Positions 8,075 to 18,371 of a stretch of 40,711 bases of DNA are shown piece by piece. Source of the DNA: Holosporales bacterium. GTDB lineage: Bacteria; Pseudomonadota; Alphaproteobacteria; Paracaedibacterales; CANFPP01. The notes beneath the pieces were generated by a model that did no database searches, was not told where the DNA came from, and worked only from the letters and a program-made list of their open reading frames with translations. A program made the position numbers and the translations under genes. Location of the stretch: contig CANFPP010000017.1 in the NCBI GenBank assembly GCA_947449005.1, positions 1 to 40,711 on the forward strand. Reading direction: 5' to 3'. Each line of letters opens with the position of its first letter. Position 1 is the first letter of the stretch.

Positions 8075-9019
8075 TTACATTAAGAATTTTGGGACATGAA
8101 AATTCACGGTTTCTTCCACAACCTGAACTTCTTCAATAGTAACATCAAAATGCGAACGGAAGCTCTCAATAACTTCCTCCACTAAAATTTCGGGAGCAGA
8201 AGCCCCTGCACTAATCCCCAATCGCTTGATATCGCTGGTAATCCAATCCCAATCAATGTCTATTGCACGTTGGAACAAACGAGCTTTATTACAGCCATTG
8301 TTTATAGCTACCTCAACAAGTCTCACAGAGTTTGATGAATTAGGCGCTCCAATAACAATCATCGCATCTACATTTTCTGAAACTTTTTTAACAGCTAATT
8401 GTCGATTGGTAGTTGCATAACAAATATCTTCTTTGGTGGGACCAACGATTTTAGGAAAGCATTGTTTTAAAGCTTTAATAATCTCCGCCGTTTCATCAAC
8501 AGACAGTGTTGTTTGAGTTGCATAAGCTAGTTTCTCAGGAGCCTCAACAGAAAGTTTTTCAACGTCACTTATTGATTGCACTAAAATAACAGATCCATCA
8601 GGGACCTGCCCCATTGTCCCAATAACTTCTGGATGATTTGCATGACCAATTAAGATCACTGTACGTCCTGAAGTATGATGATGCTCAACTTCCCTGTGAA
8701 CTTTACTTACCAATGGGCACGTTGCGTCCACAAAAAACATTTTGCGAGCTTTTGCGGCATCTGGGATCGCTTTTGGAACACCATGTGCGGAAAAGATAAC
8801 AGGTCTATCTTCCGGAACTTCGTCAATTTCATCAACAAAAACCGCACCTTTTGATATCAAGTTTTCAACGACAAAACGATTATGTACAATTTCATGCCGA
8901 ACATAAACAGGTGCACCATATTTTTCAATGGCTTTCTCTACAATTTGAATTGCGCGATCAACGCCCGCACAGAACCCTCTTGGGCTAGCAAGAACGATCG
9001 TTAAAGAAGGAAGAGCCAT
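8075..9019 (-). CDS. ispH: 4-hydroxy-3-methylbut-2-enyl diphosphate reductase
   Basis: This 314-residue enzyme performs the last step of the MEP isoprenoid pathway, reducing HMBPP to IPP and DMAPP with a [4Fe-4S] cluster. The three cluster cysteines are Cys17 (PRGFCAGV), Cys101 (DATCPLV) and Cys200 ([11 protein letters not shown]). The conserved histidines ([22 protein letters not shown]) and the catalytic Glu within PTKED...CYATTNRQ context are present, along with GAPNSSNS and ISAGASAPE. Length and motifs are full, so it should be functional. Its presence shows that this bacterium makes isoprenoid precursors itself. It is the first gene of the ispH-rnhA-cvpA-sel1 run. Confidence 0.96.
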   Translation of the reverse strand: MALPSLTIVLASPRGFCAGVDRAIQIVEKAIEKYGAPVYVRHEIVHNRFVVENLISKGAVFVDEIDEVPEDRPVIFSAHGVPKAIPDAAKARKMFFVDATCPLVSKVHREVEHHHTSGRTVILIGHANHPEVIGTMGQVPDGSVILVQSISDVEKLSVEAPEKLAYATQTTLSVDETAEIIKALKQCFPKIVGPTKEDICYATTNRQLAVKKVSENVDAMIVIGAPNSSNSVRLVEVAINNGCNKARLFQRAIDIDWDWITSDIKRLGISAGASAPEILVEEVIESFRSHFDVTIEEVQVVEETVNFHVPKFLM

Positions 9020-9086
9020 AAAAATCTCTAAATATTAGTTGTTTTATGGCTCAACAATATTCCAGACAACTGTTTTAAGTAAACAT

Positions 9087-10247
9087 TTAAATTTTTGGAA
9101 CAATATCTGCTTTTGGTTTCTTAAGAATAGAAACAAGTTTTTTAAACTCTGCATCTCTAGATTCGATTAAGCGCTCCTCTATCTCAAGTAGGTCCGTAAT
9201 ATTATGTTCTGATGCATTATCAAAAAACATATGCTGTTGATCAAGAGCAGGATCAAAACGATAATAAGATTGATGGCCGTCTTTCGTGTTTGGAAAAAGA
9301 GCATCAGCCATGTAACTCGTTATAGCAGACTGGCCTCCCATGAAGGTCTCAATAAGATTAGGTGCCCATTTAAGCATGCCAGCATTTCTCATGTTGTCAT
9401 AATAGAGAGGTGTTATTGTGTTGCCTGTACCAAGAGACAGAACCGTATAATTTTCCAGCGACACCGTAGGGTATCTCCTGTGCATATCTAAACTCATGAT
9501 CAAAGTTGGATTGTTTGCAAAAATTCCCCCATCTGCCAAAGTTAGAAAGTCAGAGTCGGATCTCGCTCTTATAGGCAAGAAATGCCTAGGAGGAAAATAT
9601 GTTTCCGCCGCAGTTGCAGATAGAACTGCATCGTATGCTAAAACTGCTGATCTTGAATCCCAGCTTTTAAAAATATGAGGTGCCCTTCTGGTCAAGTCAT
9701 AACTTGTTACAAGAGTATCGATTGTTGTTCGGTGAAATGGTGTATCTCCAAAAAAATCGGCAACAATTGTTTCAAGATTGGTAGGATTATATTTTGGCTT
9801 TAAAACTCCCCAACAAGAAAATCTTTCTGTTTCAAAAATATCAGCCGCTTTTGATCTCATAACATCAGAAATCATGCTCGCCGAATAACGAGCTTCAGAT
9901 GTTTTTGGGTTTCCTTGGCCAAGAGGTTGAGTTAAGGCTCTTGCTATAAGAGCACCAATTGAAGTCCCCCCAATTCCGTGGAACATTTGTGAAATTGATT
10001 TTTCAGTTTCTTGTTCAAGTTTTTTTAAGAATTCTATTTGCATAATCCCCAGAACGCCGCCTCCGTCTAATGACGCATACCTAAGACCATCCTCATCGAT
10101 GTTTATTAAAGGAGAAAGTTTAAGACTAAAGTCATCACCAAGATCTTCGATATCTGTAAGTCCATCATCAGATTCCATGGCAAAGCCTTCCAAATTGGCA
10201 GCCATCACTATCGCAAGTAAAATTTGTTTAGAAAAATAAACTCTCAT
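9087..10247 (-). CDS. exported patatin-like phospholipase
   Basis: This 386-residue protein, counted from the ATG at 10247, is a predicted Ser/Asp dyad lipid acyl hydrolase. GGAGGT lies 5 bases before that ATG, which decides the start; an in-frame ATG 12 bases earlier overlaps this ribosome binding site. A signal peptide covers about residues 1-23. The oxyanion loop DGGGVLG is at 61-67, the nucleophile Ser96 in GGTSIG and the catalytic Asp239 in ADGGIFANNP. It resembles plant-patatin and iPLA2-type enzymes such as those secreted by intracellular bacteria to act on host membranes. The signal peptide points to Sec export. It is divergent from pepP, with a perfect TTAA-N7-TTAA site in between. 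A host-directed role is an inference. Confidence 0.87.
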   Translation of the reverse strand: MRVYFSKQILLAIVMAANLEGFAMESDDGLTDIEDLGDDFSLKLSPLINIDEDGLRYASLDGGGVLGIMQIEFLKKLEQETEKSISQMFHGIGGTSIGALIARALTQPLGQGNPKTSEARYSASMISDVMRSKAADIFETERFSCWGVLKPKYNPTNLETIVADFFGDTPFHRTTIDTLVTSYDLTRRAPHIFKSWDSRSAVLAYDAVLSATAAETYFPPRHFLPIRARSDSDFLTLADGGIFANNPTLIMSLDMHRRYPTVSLENYTVLSLGTGNTITPLYYDNMRNAGMLKWAPNLIETFMGGQSAITSYMADALFPNTKDGHQSYYRFDPALDQQHMFFDNASEHNITDLLEIEERLIESRDAEFKKLVSILKKPKADIVPKI

Positions 10248-10320
10248 TTTTACCTCCATATATGCGCAAATTGCATAGAATGAATGCGGTGTTTACATAC
10301 AAAGAACTAGAATGGAGTGG

Positions 10321-10335
10321 TTAATAATTTATTAA
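10321..10335. promoter_or_regulatory. perfect TTAA-N7-TTAA box between patatin gene and pepP
   Basis: TTAATAATTTATTAA is a full match to the CtrA consensus spacing and nearly palindromic. It lies 73 bases before the patatin start and 71 before the pepP start, farther than the 51-54 seen at the other exported-protein genes. It could serve either gene. In such AT-rich DNA a chance match is possible. Confidence 0.4.
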
Positions 10336-10406
10336 TTTTTAAATATTAAAATGTGATACGTTTTATAATCTTCTGAAATAAAAAGTGTCACATTAAAGAG
10401 GTATAT

Positions 10407-12185
10407 ATGCAGCAAATTTTCTCGGATAGATTGGCTCAATTGCGCAAAAATTTGCTCATTATGGAAGCTCATGGAATGATTGTTCCACGTAACGATAGAT
10501 TCCAAGGAGAGCAAGTTGCAGCAGGCGATGAACGTTTAGCATGGCTTACGGGATTCACAGGTTCAGCAGGTTATGCTGTGATTCTTCCAACTCAAGCCGC
10601 TTTATTTTTAGACGGACGATATACTTTGCAAGGACAGAATCAAGTTGACTCTACGTTGTATAAGGTTTTCAACTCTGCCGAATCTTCGCCCCTTACATGG
10701 TTATCTGAGCATTTAGAACCCAACATGGTTATTTGTTATGATCCTTGGCTGCACACCTACAACCAGATAAAAATCTGGCAAAGAATTTGCGATGGCCTTG
10801 GGATACAGCTAATGCCAACAAAACAAAATCCCATAGATCAGTTATGGCTAAACCGCCCAGCCCCCCCTTTAACTCCCATGGTCAACCACAAACAATGTTA
10901 TGCGGGACAAGAGTCAGAAGAAAAGCGAGAGGCGCTTGCAAAAGAGTTAAATCGAGTCGGAGCAGAGGCGGTTATTATCTCTTCTCTTGAATCCATTGCT
11001 TGGCTGCTCAATATTAGAGGACAAGACTTAGCCTGCACCCCCGTAAGTCACTGCACCGTCATTTTTTATTGTCATAATGAGATTGATTTATTTGTTAACT
11101 TAGAAAAAATCGATGCAGAACTGGAAAGCATTCTTGGATCAAAAGTGCATCTGCGTAGCCCTGAATATCTTGAAGAAAGATTAGGGCACTTTCTTGAACA
11201 CAGAATTATGGTAGATCCAGACCACACGCCCATGCACATTATTTTAAAGTTAAAGCAAGAAAACGCTACACTCATCTATCAGTCAGATCCATGCGCCTTA
11301 CCGCGAGCAATTAAGAACTCTATCGAAGTTACTGGCGCTAGGTTAGCGCACATTCGTGACGGTGCTGCCGTGGTAAAATTCTTAAGCTGGCTTGATTATA
11401 ATTTGGCCGAAGGAGAAATAGTAACCGAAATTAAAGCCGCTGATTACCTCGAACAATGCCGAAAGCAACAGAACTTATTTAAAGGACTTAGTTTCCCTTC
11501 TATTTCTGCATTTGGTCCACATGGTGCGATGGCACATTATCGGCCAACTGAACAGTCTGATGCAATCATTCAAGGAGACACGCTGTATCTAATCGATTCG
11601 GGCGGACAATATCTCGATGGAACGACAGATATAACGCGCACCATTGCAATCGGAACACCAACGTCAATCCAGAAAGAACATTTCACGCGTGTTCTAAAAG
11701 GCCATATTGCTCTTGCAACCGCAATATTCCCACATGGTACCACAGGTAATAGATTAGACACTCTCGCCAGGCTCCCTCTTTGGCAAGCAGGTCTGGACTA
11801 TAATCATGGCACGGGTCATGGGGTAGGCAGCTATTTAGACGTGCACGAAGGACCACAGCGAATCAGCAAAGCTGCATCTACTATTCCTTTGCAACCAGGC
11901 ATGATTATCTCAAATGAACCGGGTTATTACAAAGAAGGTGCATACGGCATTCGCATTGAAAACCTTGTAACGGTTGTGCCAATAGAAAACTTAGAAACAC
12001 CCATGCTAGGCTTTGAAACATTAACCTTAGCACCAATAGATCGTAACTTAATAGAGATATCCCTATTATCCCCAACAGAAATTGAGTGGGTTAATTCTTA
12101 CCACCAAAAAGTTAGAGACACTCTACTACCATTAGTTGATGATCAAACTAAAGCTTGGTTGATTGCAGCGACAGAGAGGATTTAA
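10407..12185 (+). CDS. pepP: Xaa-Pro aminopeptidase (aminopeptidase P, M24B, long form)
   Basis: This 592-residue protein has the three-part long architecture: two creatinase-like N-terminal domains (about 1-150 and 160-300) and a C-terminal pita-bread metallopeptidase domain. The dinuclear metal ligands are all present: Asp397 (LIDSGGQY), Asp408 (TTDITRT), His471 (HGTGHGVG), Glu504 (SNEPGYY) and Glu518 (GIRIEN). It removes N-terminal residues that precede proline and acts in the cytoplasm, as no signal peptide is seen. Its length matches eukaryote-like and alphaproteobacterial long forms rather than the ~440-residue E. coli PepP. AGAGG is placed 7 bases before the ATG. Its stop codon overlaps the stop of the convergent P1 gene within TTTAA. 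Confidence 0.92.
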   Translation: MQQIFSDRLAQLRKNLLIMEAHGMIVPRNDRFQGEQVAAGDERLAWLTGFTGSAGYAVILPTQAALFLDGRYTLQGQNQVDSTLYKVFNSAESSPLTWLSEHLEPNMVICYDPWLHTYNQIKIWQRICDGLGIQLMPTKQNPIDQLWLNRPAPPLTPMVNHKQCYAGQESEEKREALAKELNRVGAEAVIISSLESIAWLLNIRGQDLACTPVSHCTVIFYCHNEIDLFVNLEKIDAELESILGSKVHLRSPEYLEERLGHFLEHRIMVDPDHTPMHIILKLKQENATLIYQSDPCALPRAIKNSIEVTGARLAHIRDGAAVVKFLSWLDYNLAEGEIVTEIKAADYLEQCRKQQNLFKGLSFPSISAFGPHGAMAHYRPTEQSDAIIQGDTLYLIDSGGQYLDGTTDITRTIAIGTPTSIQKEHFTRVLKGHIALATAIFPHGTTGNRLDTLARLPLWQAGLDYNHGTGHGVGSYLDVHEGPQRISKAASTIPLQPGMIISNEPGYYKEGAYGIRIENLVTVVPIENLETPMLGFETLTLAPIDRNLIEISLLSPTEIEWVNSYHQKVRDTLLPLVDDQTKAWLIAATERI

Positions 12186-14818
12186 TACCCCTCACCGTCA
12201 CTACCGTCAAAACTACTTCTCCGAGAAGAATGATGGGACCCTCTTATCAAACCTGCCTCTTCAAATTTGTGAAAGCGTTCTGCAGAGTTTATACTGGCAC
12301 CATGAAATTTTGCTGTCAAAAGCCTATCAATTTCATCAAAATCAACTATTACCTTAAGAGCAAGAACGGCACAGTTTATCTGATGATCATCTAGCTTTTC
12401 TTGTTGATCCTTTGTTAGGGCTGAAGAATAAGAAACAACCAGCGAGCGAATAATTTCATTTGGATCCTGCATAGTGCGCCCTAGAGATTGTAGACTCTGT
12501 ATCATCAAATAAATTTCATCAAAATTAGCTGATCGATGGAAATTCATACCAAAAGTTCCGCCTGTTGATAACAACTTCGACTGAAGAGTTTGTAGAGTTT
12601 TGAACTTAAGACCTGCAGTTAACCTTAAGAATTCATCTTGATCCTGCGCTTGATATAGCATTGTTTGTTGTGCAAAACCAGCCAGTTCCAGGACTTTCAC
12701 AGCATCACGAATTTGTGGTATCCAATGGACTTTCATAGCATCATGAATTTTTGGCATCCCATGTTCTTCTTGATTTTGCCGATCAGATGCTGCAAATAAA
12801 GCTTTCCAAAGTTGGTTAACTTCATCTCGTCTATCAAGATTTTTCTGGAAGAAACTTTGGTGAAGAGGTGTTTGAGTTTGATTCAGCGCAGTATACAGCA
12901 TGACAAAACCTGCTCCCCCATGAAGTCTATGCTCGAAGGCGCGAATGTATGGATGATCTATAATTCTCTCCCACAGAGGTGCCCCCAAAGTCTGAGCCTT
13001 AAATATGTTTGCAAAGAAATCACACACCATCATTTCATCATGAGATTGTGAAAGACTATGCAATGTACCCATGGTATTACCATATAGATCTTTCTCTAAA
13101 GCCAGCGATGGCGTTTTTGAAACCAAATAGTCATAATAACTCTCGTAAGCATGATCGCTACTATAATCGTAATATTGTTCTGGCCTAGCTAATGCTAAAA
13201 GCATTAAAGGAGATGTTCCTTCAGATGATGTTGCTCTTAACAATTCTGGAATAACATTAACGACTTCTTGAAACAGGTGATTATCATTACTTCTCAAAGC
13301 AATGGATGCTAAATTCTCACCTCGACTATTTTTATAGGCTTTTAAATATTTTGAAGTTTTAATTAAATCTCCAATCCAGTACGTATGTTCTAATCTTTGT
13401 AAATCAACCTCAGAAGCAGATGGTGTTCCCTTCTCAAAATAAAGAGGCAATAATCTAGAGGAAATATCCCTTACATCTCCATCAACATCATGCTTACTAA
13501 AGTAATTATAAAGAGATTCCTTGCCATTCACTTTATAATTCAGCATGTATGCTTTGCCTTCTTGCTCATTAGCAAGCCACGCATAAAATGTGGGATCTGT
13601 AATTCTTTCTAATGGAATACTTATTTGAGATCCATAAGCTTTAATAAAGCCATTTACGATATGAAAAAATTCGTTTAGCTTTTCGTGATAATCTGAATTA
13701 TCTCTAACTAGGGCACAAACTCGCTCCACCACATCTTGCACATATCTCTCCGCAGCAGGTTTTAATAATTTCTGTAATTTAAGTTGTGCTTGACGTTCAG
13801 GATGAGTATCTGGGTATGGTTGAAGAGCAGAATAATCTTTCGTCACAGGATCAAGAGTTGAATAATCTACAAGTGGCTCTAAAAGACCTGCAAACTCTTT
13901 AGGATATGCAGCAATTGGAGTTAAACCACCTTTGTTTGTCTGGTTAAAAAGATCAATACCGCCAAAATCAATTAGTGTAGTGATTTGAGAAACACCGCCA
14001 TAAGAACTGTGCTCTAAAAATCTATGCGCGAGGTTATTTCCCTGCGAATCCCGAAGAGCTAATATTGTGGGTTTAACAACCGCATTCCCTGATAAGTTTT
14101 CTATAGCCCACATAGCTTCAGAACTTGATTTTTTACCACGCATAAATTTGTGCAGTGTTTCAATATCTTCATTTTCTCTTTGTTGTTCTTCTTGTATCCT
14201 TTGTCTCTCGTATTTTACGTCGCTTTGTTTTTGCTGCAAGCCCCATATCACATCTTTTGGGTTTTTACTAAATTTGTAATCAGCTCCTAATGACAACCTC
14301 AGAGCGCTTTGAACACCAAATTTCAACTCAATTTCTAAGAGCTGCCATAGCTTATTATTTGATGAGTATAGACCGTCTGTGTTCTGTAAAGCGATTGTGA
14401 GTTTTTCTGGATGAACTTCAAAAGGAGTGAGGCCATCTTTGTTTTTCTGTGCCCAAATTTTATCACCAAAAATATGAACTAACTTGACCATATCTTCAAC
14501 ACCAACATCCGGAGAGCTTAAAAGCTTATGAGCTAAATTATTGCCGTTAGTATCTTGATCGGGAACGCACACAAAAGACATTGGCCTAACATCAATTCCC
14601 CAACCTTTTATGATAGAGATAGCTTCTTGTTGCGTTTTTGTACCCTTAGCAAAATCTTGTAGGACTTGGACTTGTTGATTAGAGTCCAGACTGTTACCTG
14701 TTGGATCGTGAGCAATACCAGTAAATGCGGCCGTAAGGCCATCCACTGCAAAGACCGGCTGTGCACATAAAAAAAGCACAATTACAAAACTAAAAAATGC
14801 TCTAAACAAAACAGACAT
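12182..14818 (-). CDS. large exported protein P1, member of the GGTFG/HQxNCAV paralogue family
   Basis: I do not recognise a named family. From the ATG at 14818 the protein has 878 residues. That start gives a clean signal peptide (MSVLFRAFFSFVIVLFLCAQ, cut after VFA) and puts the shared upstream box 51 bases away; an ATG 30 bases earlier is possible. Two ankyrin-like units follow near residues 95-140 and 255-305 (GNNLAHKLL...GLTPFEVHP and GNNLAHRFLE...GLTPIAAYP). A charged helical stretch sits at about 195-235. A middle module contains SLYNYFSKH, LLPLYFEKGTPSASEVD and YKNSRGENLASIA. The C-terminal module has STGGTFGMNFHR and DDHQINCAVLAL, then FDEIDRLL. Middle and C-terminal modules recur in P2 and P4, and the C-terminal one in P3. 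Export to periplasm or host is inferred. Confidence 0.75.
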   Translation of the reverse strand: MSVLFRAFFSFVIVLFLCAQPVFAVDGLTAAFTGIAHDPTGNSLDSNQQVQVLQDFAKGTKTQQEAISIIKGWGIDVRPMSFVCVPDQDTNGNNLAHKLLSSPDVGVEDMVKLVHIFGDKIWAQKNKDGLTPFEVHPEKLTIALQNTDGLYSSNNKLWQLLEIELKFGVQSALRLSLGADYKFSKNPKDVIWGLQQKQSDVKYERQRIQEEQQRENEDIETLHKFMRGKKSSSEAMWAIENLSGNAVVKPTILALRDSQGNNLAHRFLEHSSYGGVSQITTLIDFGGIDLFNQTNKGGLTPIAAYPKEFAGLLEPLVDYSTLDPVTKDYSALQPYPDTHPERQAQLKLQKLLKPAAERYVQDVVERVCALVRDNSDYHEKLNEFFHIVNGFIKAYGSQISIPLERITDPTFYAWLANEQEGKAYMLNYKVNGKESLYNYFSKHDVDGDVRDISSRLLPLYFEKGTPSASEVDLQRLEHTYWIGDLIKTSKYLKAYKNSRGENLASIALRSNDNHLFQEVVNVIPELLRATSSEGTSPLMLLALARPEQYYDYSSDHAYESYYDYLVSKTPSLALEKDLYGNTMGTLHSLSQSHDEMMVCDFFANIFKAQTLGAPLWERIIDHPYIRAFEHRLHGGAGFVMLYTALNQTQTPLHQSFFQKNLDRRDEVNQLWKALFAASDRQNQEEHGMPKIHDAMKVHWIPQIRDAVKVLELAGFAQQTMLYQAQDQDEFLRLTAGLKFKTLQTLQSKLLSTGGTFGMNFHRSANFDEIYLMIQSLQSLGRTMQDPNEIIRSLVVSYSSALTKDQQEKLDDHQINCAVLALKVIVDFDEIDRLLTAKFHGASINSAERFHKFEEAGLIRGSHHSSRRSSFDGSDGEGY

Positions 14819-14869
14819 AATAGTAAAACCCTTAAAAATGATAGCCATTAAAGTCTATCTCAGAAAAAA

Positions 14870-14884
14870 TGAATAAATCATTAA
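14870..14884 (-). promoter_or_regulatory. CtrA-like box upstream of P1
   Basis: In the coding sense the sequence is TTAATGATTTATTCA, ending 51 bases before the P1 ATG. It contains the palindrome AATGA-TTTAT-TCATT. It is identical to the boxes of P2 and P3 and is followed by TTTTTTCT, also shared with P3. Confidence 0.55.
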
Positions 14885-14940
14885 AATGCTACAGTTTTTA
14901 GATAGTCGGTCTCTTCGCTATCATCGACCTACCTCTCATT

Positions 14941-14973
14941 GTCATCCCAGGGCTCTAGACCCGGGGATCTCAT
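14941..14973. repeat. dispersed palindromic (REP-like) repeat
   Basis: GTCATCCC begins the element. ATCCCAGGG and CCCGGGGAT form a stem with one mismatch and loop CTCTAGA at 14944-14968, and TCTCAT follows. A degenerate relative with the same GTCATCC start and TCTCATAAAA end lies at 31240-31270. It sits between hslU and P1, and an incidental role in transcript ends is possible. Confidence 0.6.
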
Positions 14974-14998
14974 AAAAGAAAACTAAATCTCCACACGA

Positions 14999-16315
14999 CT
15001 AAAGAATAAACTTCGACAGGTCTTGATTCTTTGCAAGCTCACCGACTTTTTCTTGAACACTCTTGTCATCTAAAGTAATTGTTTGACCGGTTAGATCCGT
15101 CGCATTAAAGCTGATCTCTTCGAGTAATTTCTCAATGATGGTGTGCAAACGACGAGCTCCAATATTCTCTACATTCTGATTAATTTCAGCCGCAAGAACC
15201 GCAATCGCTTCAATCGCGCTTTGGGTAATTTCCAAGGTAACCGATTCAGTCTCCATAAGCGCCTTTGATTGACGAATAAGATTAGCTTCAGGTTCACTCA
15301 AGATCTTTACGAAATCATCTTTAGTCAGCGCCTTTAACTCAACGCGAATCGGCAAACGGCCCTGTAACTCTGGCAGTAAGTCAGAAGGCTTTGCTAAATG
15401 AAATGCACCTGATGCGATGAAAAGAATGTGGTCCGTTTTAACAGTGCCGTGTTTGGTTGCAACGCTGGTTCCCTCAATCAACGGCAGAAGATCACGCTGA
15501 ACTCCTTCGCGACTAACTTCAGCTCCATTACGATCGCTACGCGCACAAATCTTGTCGATTTCATCAATAAAAACTATACCCTTTTGCTGCACAGCCTCAA
15601 TAGCCTCACGCACAACCTTTTCTTGATCGAGAAGTTTATCGCTTTCCTCAGCCATTAAAATTCCGTGAGCTTCTGACACAGTCATTTTTCGGCTTTTGGT
15701 TTTACCACCACCAAGCGCTTTTCCTAAGATATCGCCTAGATTGAGCATCCCCATTTGTGCTCCTGGCATTCCCGGAATATCAACGGTAGGCATAGACATT
15801 GAAGGGCCTGCGTCACTTACTTGAATCTCAACTTCTTTGTCTGCAAGCTCACCAGCATGAAGCATGCCTCTAAATTTCTGTCTTGTTTCTGGACTAGCTG
15901 TTTCACCAACAAGAGCATCAAGAACGCGCTCTTCTGCTTGAAGCTCAGCTTTTCCAACAACCTCAACTCTTAATTTTTCGCGCGTAATATGAATAGAAAT
16001 CTCAACTAGATCTCGAATGATTTGCTCAACATCACGCCCAACATAACCAATCTCAGTGAATTTTGTTGCTTCTACTTTTATAAAAGGCGCCTGTGCTAAC
16101 TTCGCCAAACGACGCGCAATTTCTGTTTTTCCAACGCCGGTAGGCCCGATCATTAAAATGTTTTTTGGCAACACTTCATCCATCAGTTCAGGCGCTAATT
16201 GCAAGCGTCTCCAGCGATTGCGAAGCGCAACGGCAACCGCTCGTTTTGCATCATTCTGACCAACAATGAACCTATCTAATTCCGAGACAATTTCGCGAGG
16301 TGTTAAAGCAGACAT
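14999..16315 (-). CDS. hslU: HslU (ClpY) AAA+ ATPase subunit of the HslVU protease
   Basis: This is a 438-residue unfoldase ring subunit that feeds substrates to HslV. The N-terminal [16 protein letters not shown] is diagnostic. Walker A GPTGVGKT spans residues 57-64 and the pore loop GYVGRDVE follows near residue 90. The I domain covers about 110-230, and Walker [11 protein letters not shown] comes after it. The sensor region [15 protein letters not shown] and the C-terminal LSKFIL tail, which inserts into HslV pockets, are intact. It begins 2 bases after hslV ends, so the two form one operon. It is complete and likely functional. Confidence 0.97.
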   Translation of the reverse strand: MSALTPREIVSELDRFIVGQNDAKRAVAVALRNRWRRLQLAPELMDEVLPKNILMIGPTGVGKTEIARRLAKLAQAPFIKVEATKFTEIGYVGRDVEQIIRDLVEISIHITREKLRVEVVGKAELQAEERVLDALVGETASPETRQKFRGMLHAGELADKEVEIQVSDAGPSMSMPTVDIPGMPGAQMGMLNLGDILGKALGGGKTKSRKMTVSEAHGILMAEESDKLLDQEKVVREAIEAVQQKGIVFIDEIDKICARSDRNGAEVSREGVQRDLLPLIEGTSVATKHGTVKTDHILFIASGAFHLAKPSDLLPELQGRLPIRVELKALTKDDFVKILSEPEANLIRQSKALMETESVTLEITQSAIEAIAVLAAEINQNVENIGARRLHTIIEKLLEEISFNATDLTGQTITLDDKSVQEKVGELAKNQDLSKFIL

Positions 16316-16317
16316 AG

Positions 16318-16872
16318 TTACAAACTTTCTATCGTAATGTGTGTGTTAGTATAAATGCAAATTTCTGCAGCGATCATCAATGATTTTTCTGCAATAGCAC
16401 GCGCATCATAATCGTTAATGTCAATCAAAGCTTTCGCGGCAGCAAGAGCATATCCGCCTCCAGAACCAATTGAGCAAACGCCATCTTCCGGCTCTAGAAC
16501 ATCACCATTTCCTGTTAAGACCAAAGTAACTGTTTTATCTGCAACAATCATCATAGCCTCAAGCTTGCGCAAATAGCGATCTGTGCGCCAATCTTTTGCC
16601 ATTTCAACGCAGGCTCTGGTGAGCTGTGATGGATACTGCTCAAGCTTTGATTCAAGACGTTCAAACAAGGCAAAAGCATCTGCTGTCGCACCAGCAAAAC
16701 CAACAATCACATTGCCAGAAGCGAGTCTTCTAACCTTGCGGGCTTGTGATTTTATAACTTGAGATCCAAGGGTAACTTGGCCATCTCCCGCGATGACAAC
16801 TTGATCGCCTTTACGCACTGAAACAATCGTGGTTCCGCGCCAAGTCGGGGTGGATGATGAATTATTTTGCAT
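16318..16872 (-). CDS. hslV: HslV (ClpQ) peptidase subunit of the HslVU protease
   Basis: This 184-residue protein is a proteasome-like threonine peptidase. A short leader of about 12 residues (ending PTWRG) precedes the catalytic TTIVSVRKG, as in other alphaproteobacterial HslV. Cleavage there exposes the N-terminal Thr. GDGQVTLG, the basic Lys-Arg pair in KVRRL and GFAGATADA are present, as is [16 protein letters not shown]. It assembles as two hexamer rings capped by HslU and degrades misfolded and regulatory proteins in the cytoplasm. It is the first gene of the hslVU pair. Confidence 0.97.
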   Translation of the reverse strand: MQNNSSSTPTWRGTTIVSVRKGDQVVIAGDGQVTLGSQVIKSQARKVRRLASGNVIVGFAGATADAFALFERLESKLEQYPSQLTRACVEMAKDWRTDRYLRKLEAMMIVADKTVTLVLTGNGDVLEPEDGVCSIGSGGGYALAAAKALIDINDYDARAIAEKSLMIAAEICIYTNTHITIESL

Positions 16873-16889
16873 GAGGTTCCCTCTAATTT

Positions 16890-18095
16890 TTAGTTAGAAA
16901 TAGTTATACACTCAAGTTTCTTTGAACGCATCCCGTAAAAGAATATGAGTAAATTAATAAAGGCTGTAATCGCCGTCATGATGGCTATCGGAACGATGGT
17001 TGCATTGTAAAATACAGCAACAAGATAAACTCCGATTCCCCCTCCAAGCATTTCAGCTGTTCCTAAAAAGGCTGCTGCGGCGCCAGAATCTTTACCGGCT
17101 GATTCCAGAGCATAGGTTGTAGCATTACCAAAAATAAGACCTAGTCCAAATGCACCCGGAGTTTCAACAAGCTGAATATAAACAGGACTCAACTCAACAA
17201 AATAATTAATCACAAGCAACATAATGCGAGAGAAAAACACAAGACTAATGCCAAAACCCAGCATGCGTTTCATACCATAAATTGAAACCCACTTTTGATT
17301 CGCAATTGTCCCAAGGACGTAGGAGCCAACTGCTACTGCGGCAAAGTAACCATAATGATATGCTTTAATGCCCATATCGTTGATATATAAGAAAGGCAGA
17401 TTAGCTAATTCTGCCCATAAACCAGCAATTGTCATGAATTGGATCATCATAAAGGCAACAAAAACATGGTTACAGGCCAGACGTTTGTATCCTTGAAAAA
17501 TAGTTATAAAACTAAAGTCACCTTGAGGCTTTTCGATCAACGTTTCTGGCAATTTAAAATAAAGCAATAACCACAAAACAATCGAAAAAATAACAATGAT
17601 AAGAAAGACCGACCGCCAGCCATAAAAACTGCCGATATAACCGCCAAAAATCGGAGCTAATCCAGGAGACAGGGCAATCACCATGCCAATCTTCGAGATG
17701 ATTTTTGCGCATTGTTCACCTGAAAATAGGTCCCGTATAACCGCAAGCCCAAGCGCAAGAGCCGACCCAGCCCCAAGTCCCTGTAGTAAACGAGCCCACA
17801 AAAGCACTGAAAACGTATTCGCTTGCCAGCACATAATACTCGCAATAACAAAAATGGAAATGCCTGTTAGAATGAGCGGTCTTCTGCCATAATGGTCAGA
17901 TAGTGCTCCGTAGAATAAGCTCGAAAAAGCAAAGCCAAAAAGGTTAAGGCTGATCGTTAGCTGCGCATCTGAAACATTAAAATACCGACTAATTTCAGGC
18001 AAACTCGGGGCATAGATATCCGTCGCCATCTCCGAGGTAGCAACAAGAAGTACAACCAGCTTAATTATTAAACTAAAATTTAAATATGGTTTCAT
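16890..18095 (-). CDS. MFS multidrug exporter, Bcr/CflA type
   Basis: This is a 401-residue inner-membrane protein with about 12 hydrophobic segments. The start region [19 protein letters not shown] is the mark of the Bcr/CflA drug:proton antiporter group (the Asp in TM1 followed by YxPxLP). The MFS loop 2-3 motif [14 protein letters not shown] and the antiporter motif near residue 140-150 ([15 protein letters not shown]) are present. It should export small toxic compounds by proton exchange, but the substrate is unknown. It lies 17 bases upstream of hslV on the same strand, so read-through into hslVU is possible. Confidence 0.87.
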   Translation of the reverse strand: MKPYLNFSLIIKLVVLLVATSEMATDIYAPSLPEISRYFNVSDAQLTISLNLFGFAFSSLFYGALSDHYGRRPLILTGISIFVIASIMCWQANTFSVLLWARLLQGLGAGSALALGLAVIRDLFSGEQCAKIISKIGMVIALSPGLAPIFGGYIGSFYGWRSVFLIIVIFSIVLWLLLYFKLPETLIEKPQGDFSFITIFQGYKRLACNHVFVAFMMIQFMTIAGLWAELANLPFLYINDMGIKAYHYGYFAAVAVGSYVLGTIANQKWVSIYGMKRMLGFGISLVFFSRIMLLVINYFVELSPVYIQLVETPGAFGLGLIFGNATTYALESAGKDSGAAAAFLGTAEMLGGGIGVYLVAVFYNATIVPIAIMTAITAFINLLIFFYGMRSKKLECITISN

Positions 18096-18146
18096 TCACT
18101 AATCTTAAAAACAAAATTTATAACGCAGCTGTTTCTGTTAGAAATA

Positions 18147-18260
18147 CCCCGATCAATCGGGAGACAACAATTGTGGGGACTGGGAATAATAATAGATAAG
18201 ATATTTTTTGCTCTTTCTATTGTTACTTTTTGATCCCCCCCAGTACCATACCGGGGATCT
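18147..18260. repeat. two short GC-rich palindromes in the divergent gap
   Basis: CCCGAT-CA-ATCGGG (18148-18161) is a perfect palindrome. GATCCCC (18232-18238) pairs with GGGGATC (18253-18259) around a 14-base spacer, and GGGGATCTC matches the end of the repeat at 14941-14973. Both stand out from AT-rich surroundings between the MFS gene and the HIT gene. Confidence 0.5.
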
Positions 18261-18371
18261 CTAGATAAAGTTGGGTTACATTAACTTGGGATGATATACT
18301 AAACTGCCGTTTATTTATATTGGTTTTTGCCGGATCTTTTGGTTTATTAAAATAAAAGAAGGAGAATAAGT

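Noticed and set aside
15428-16259. Several plus-strand frames over hslU
   Set aside because: They are antisense shadows of a fully conserved hslU gene.
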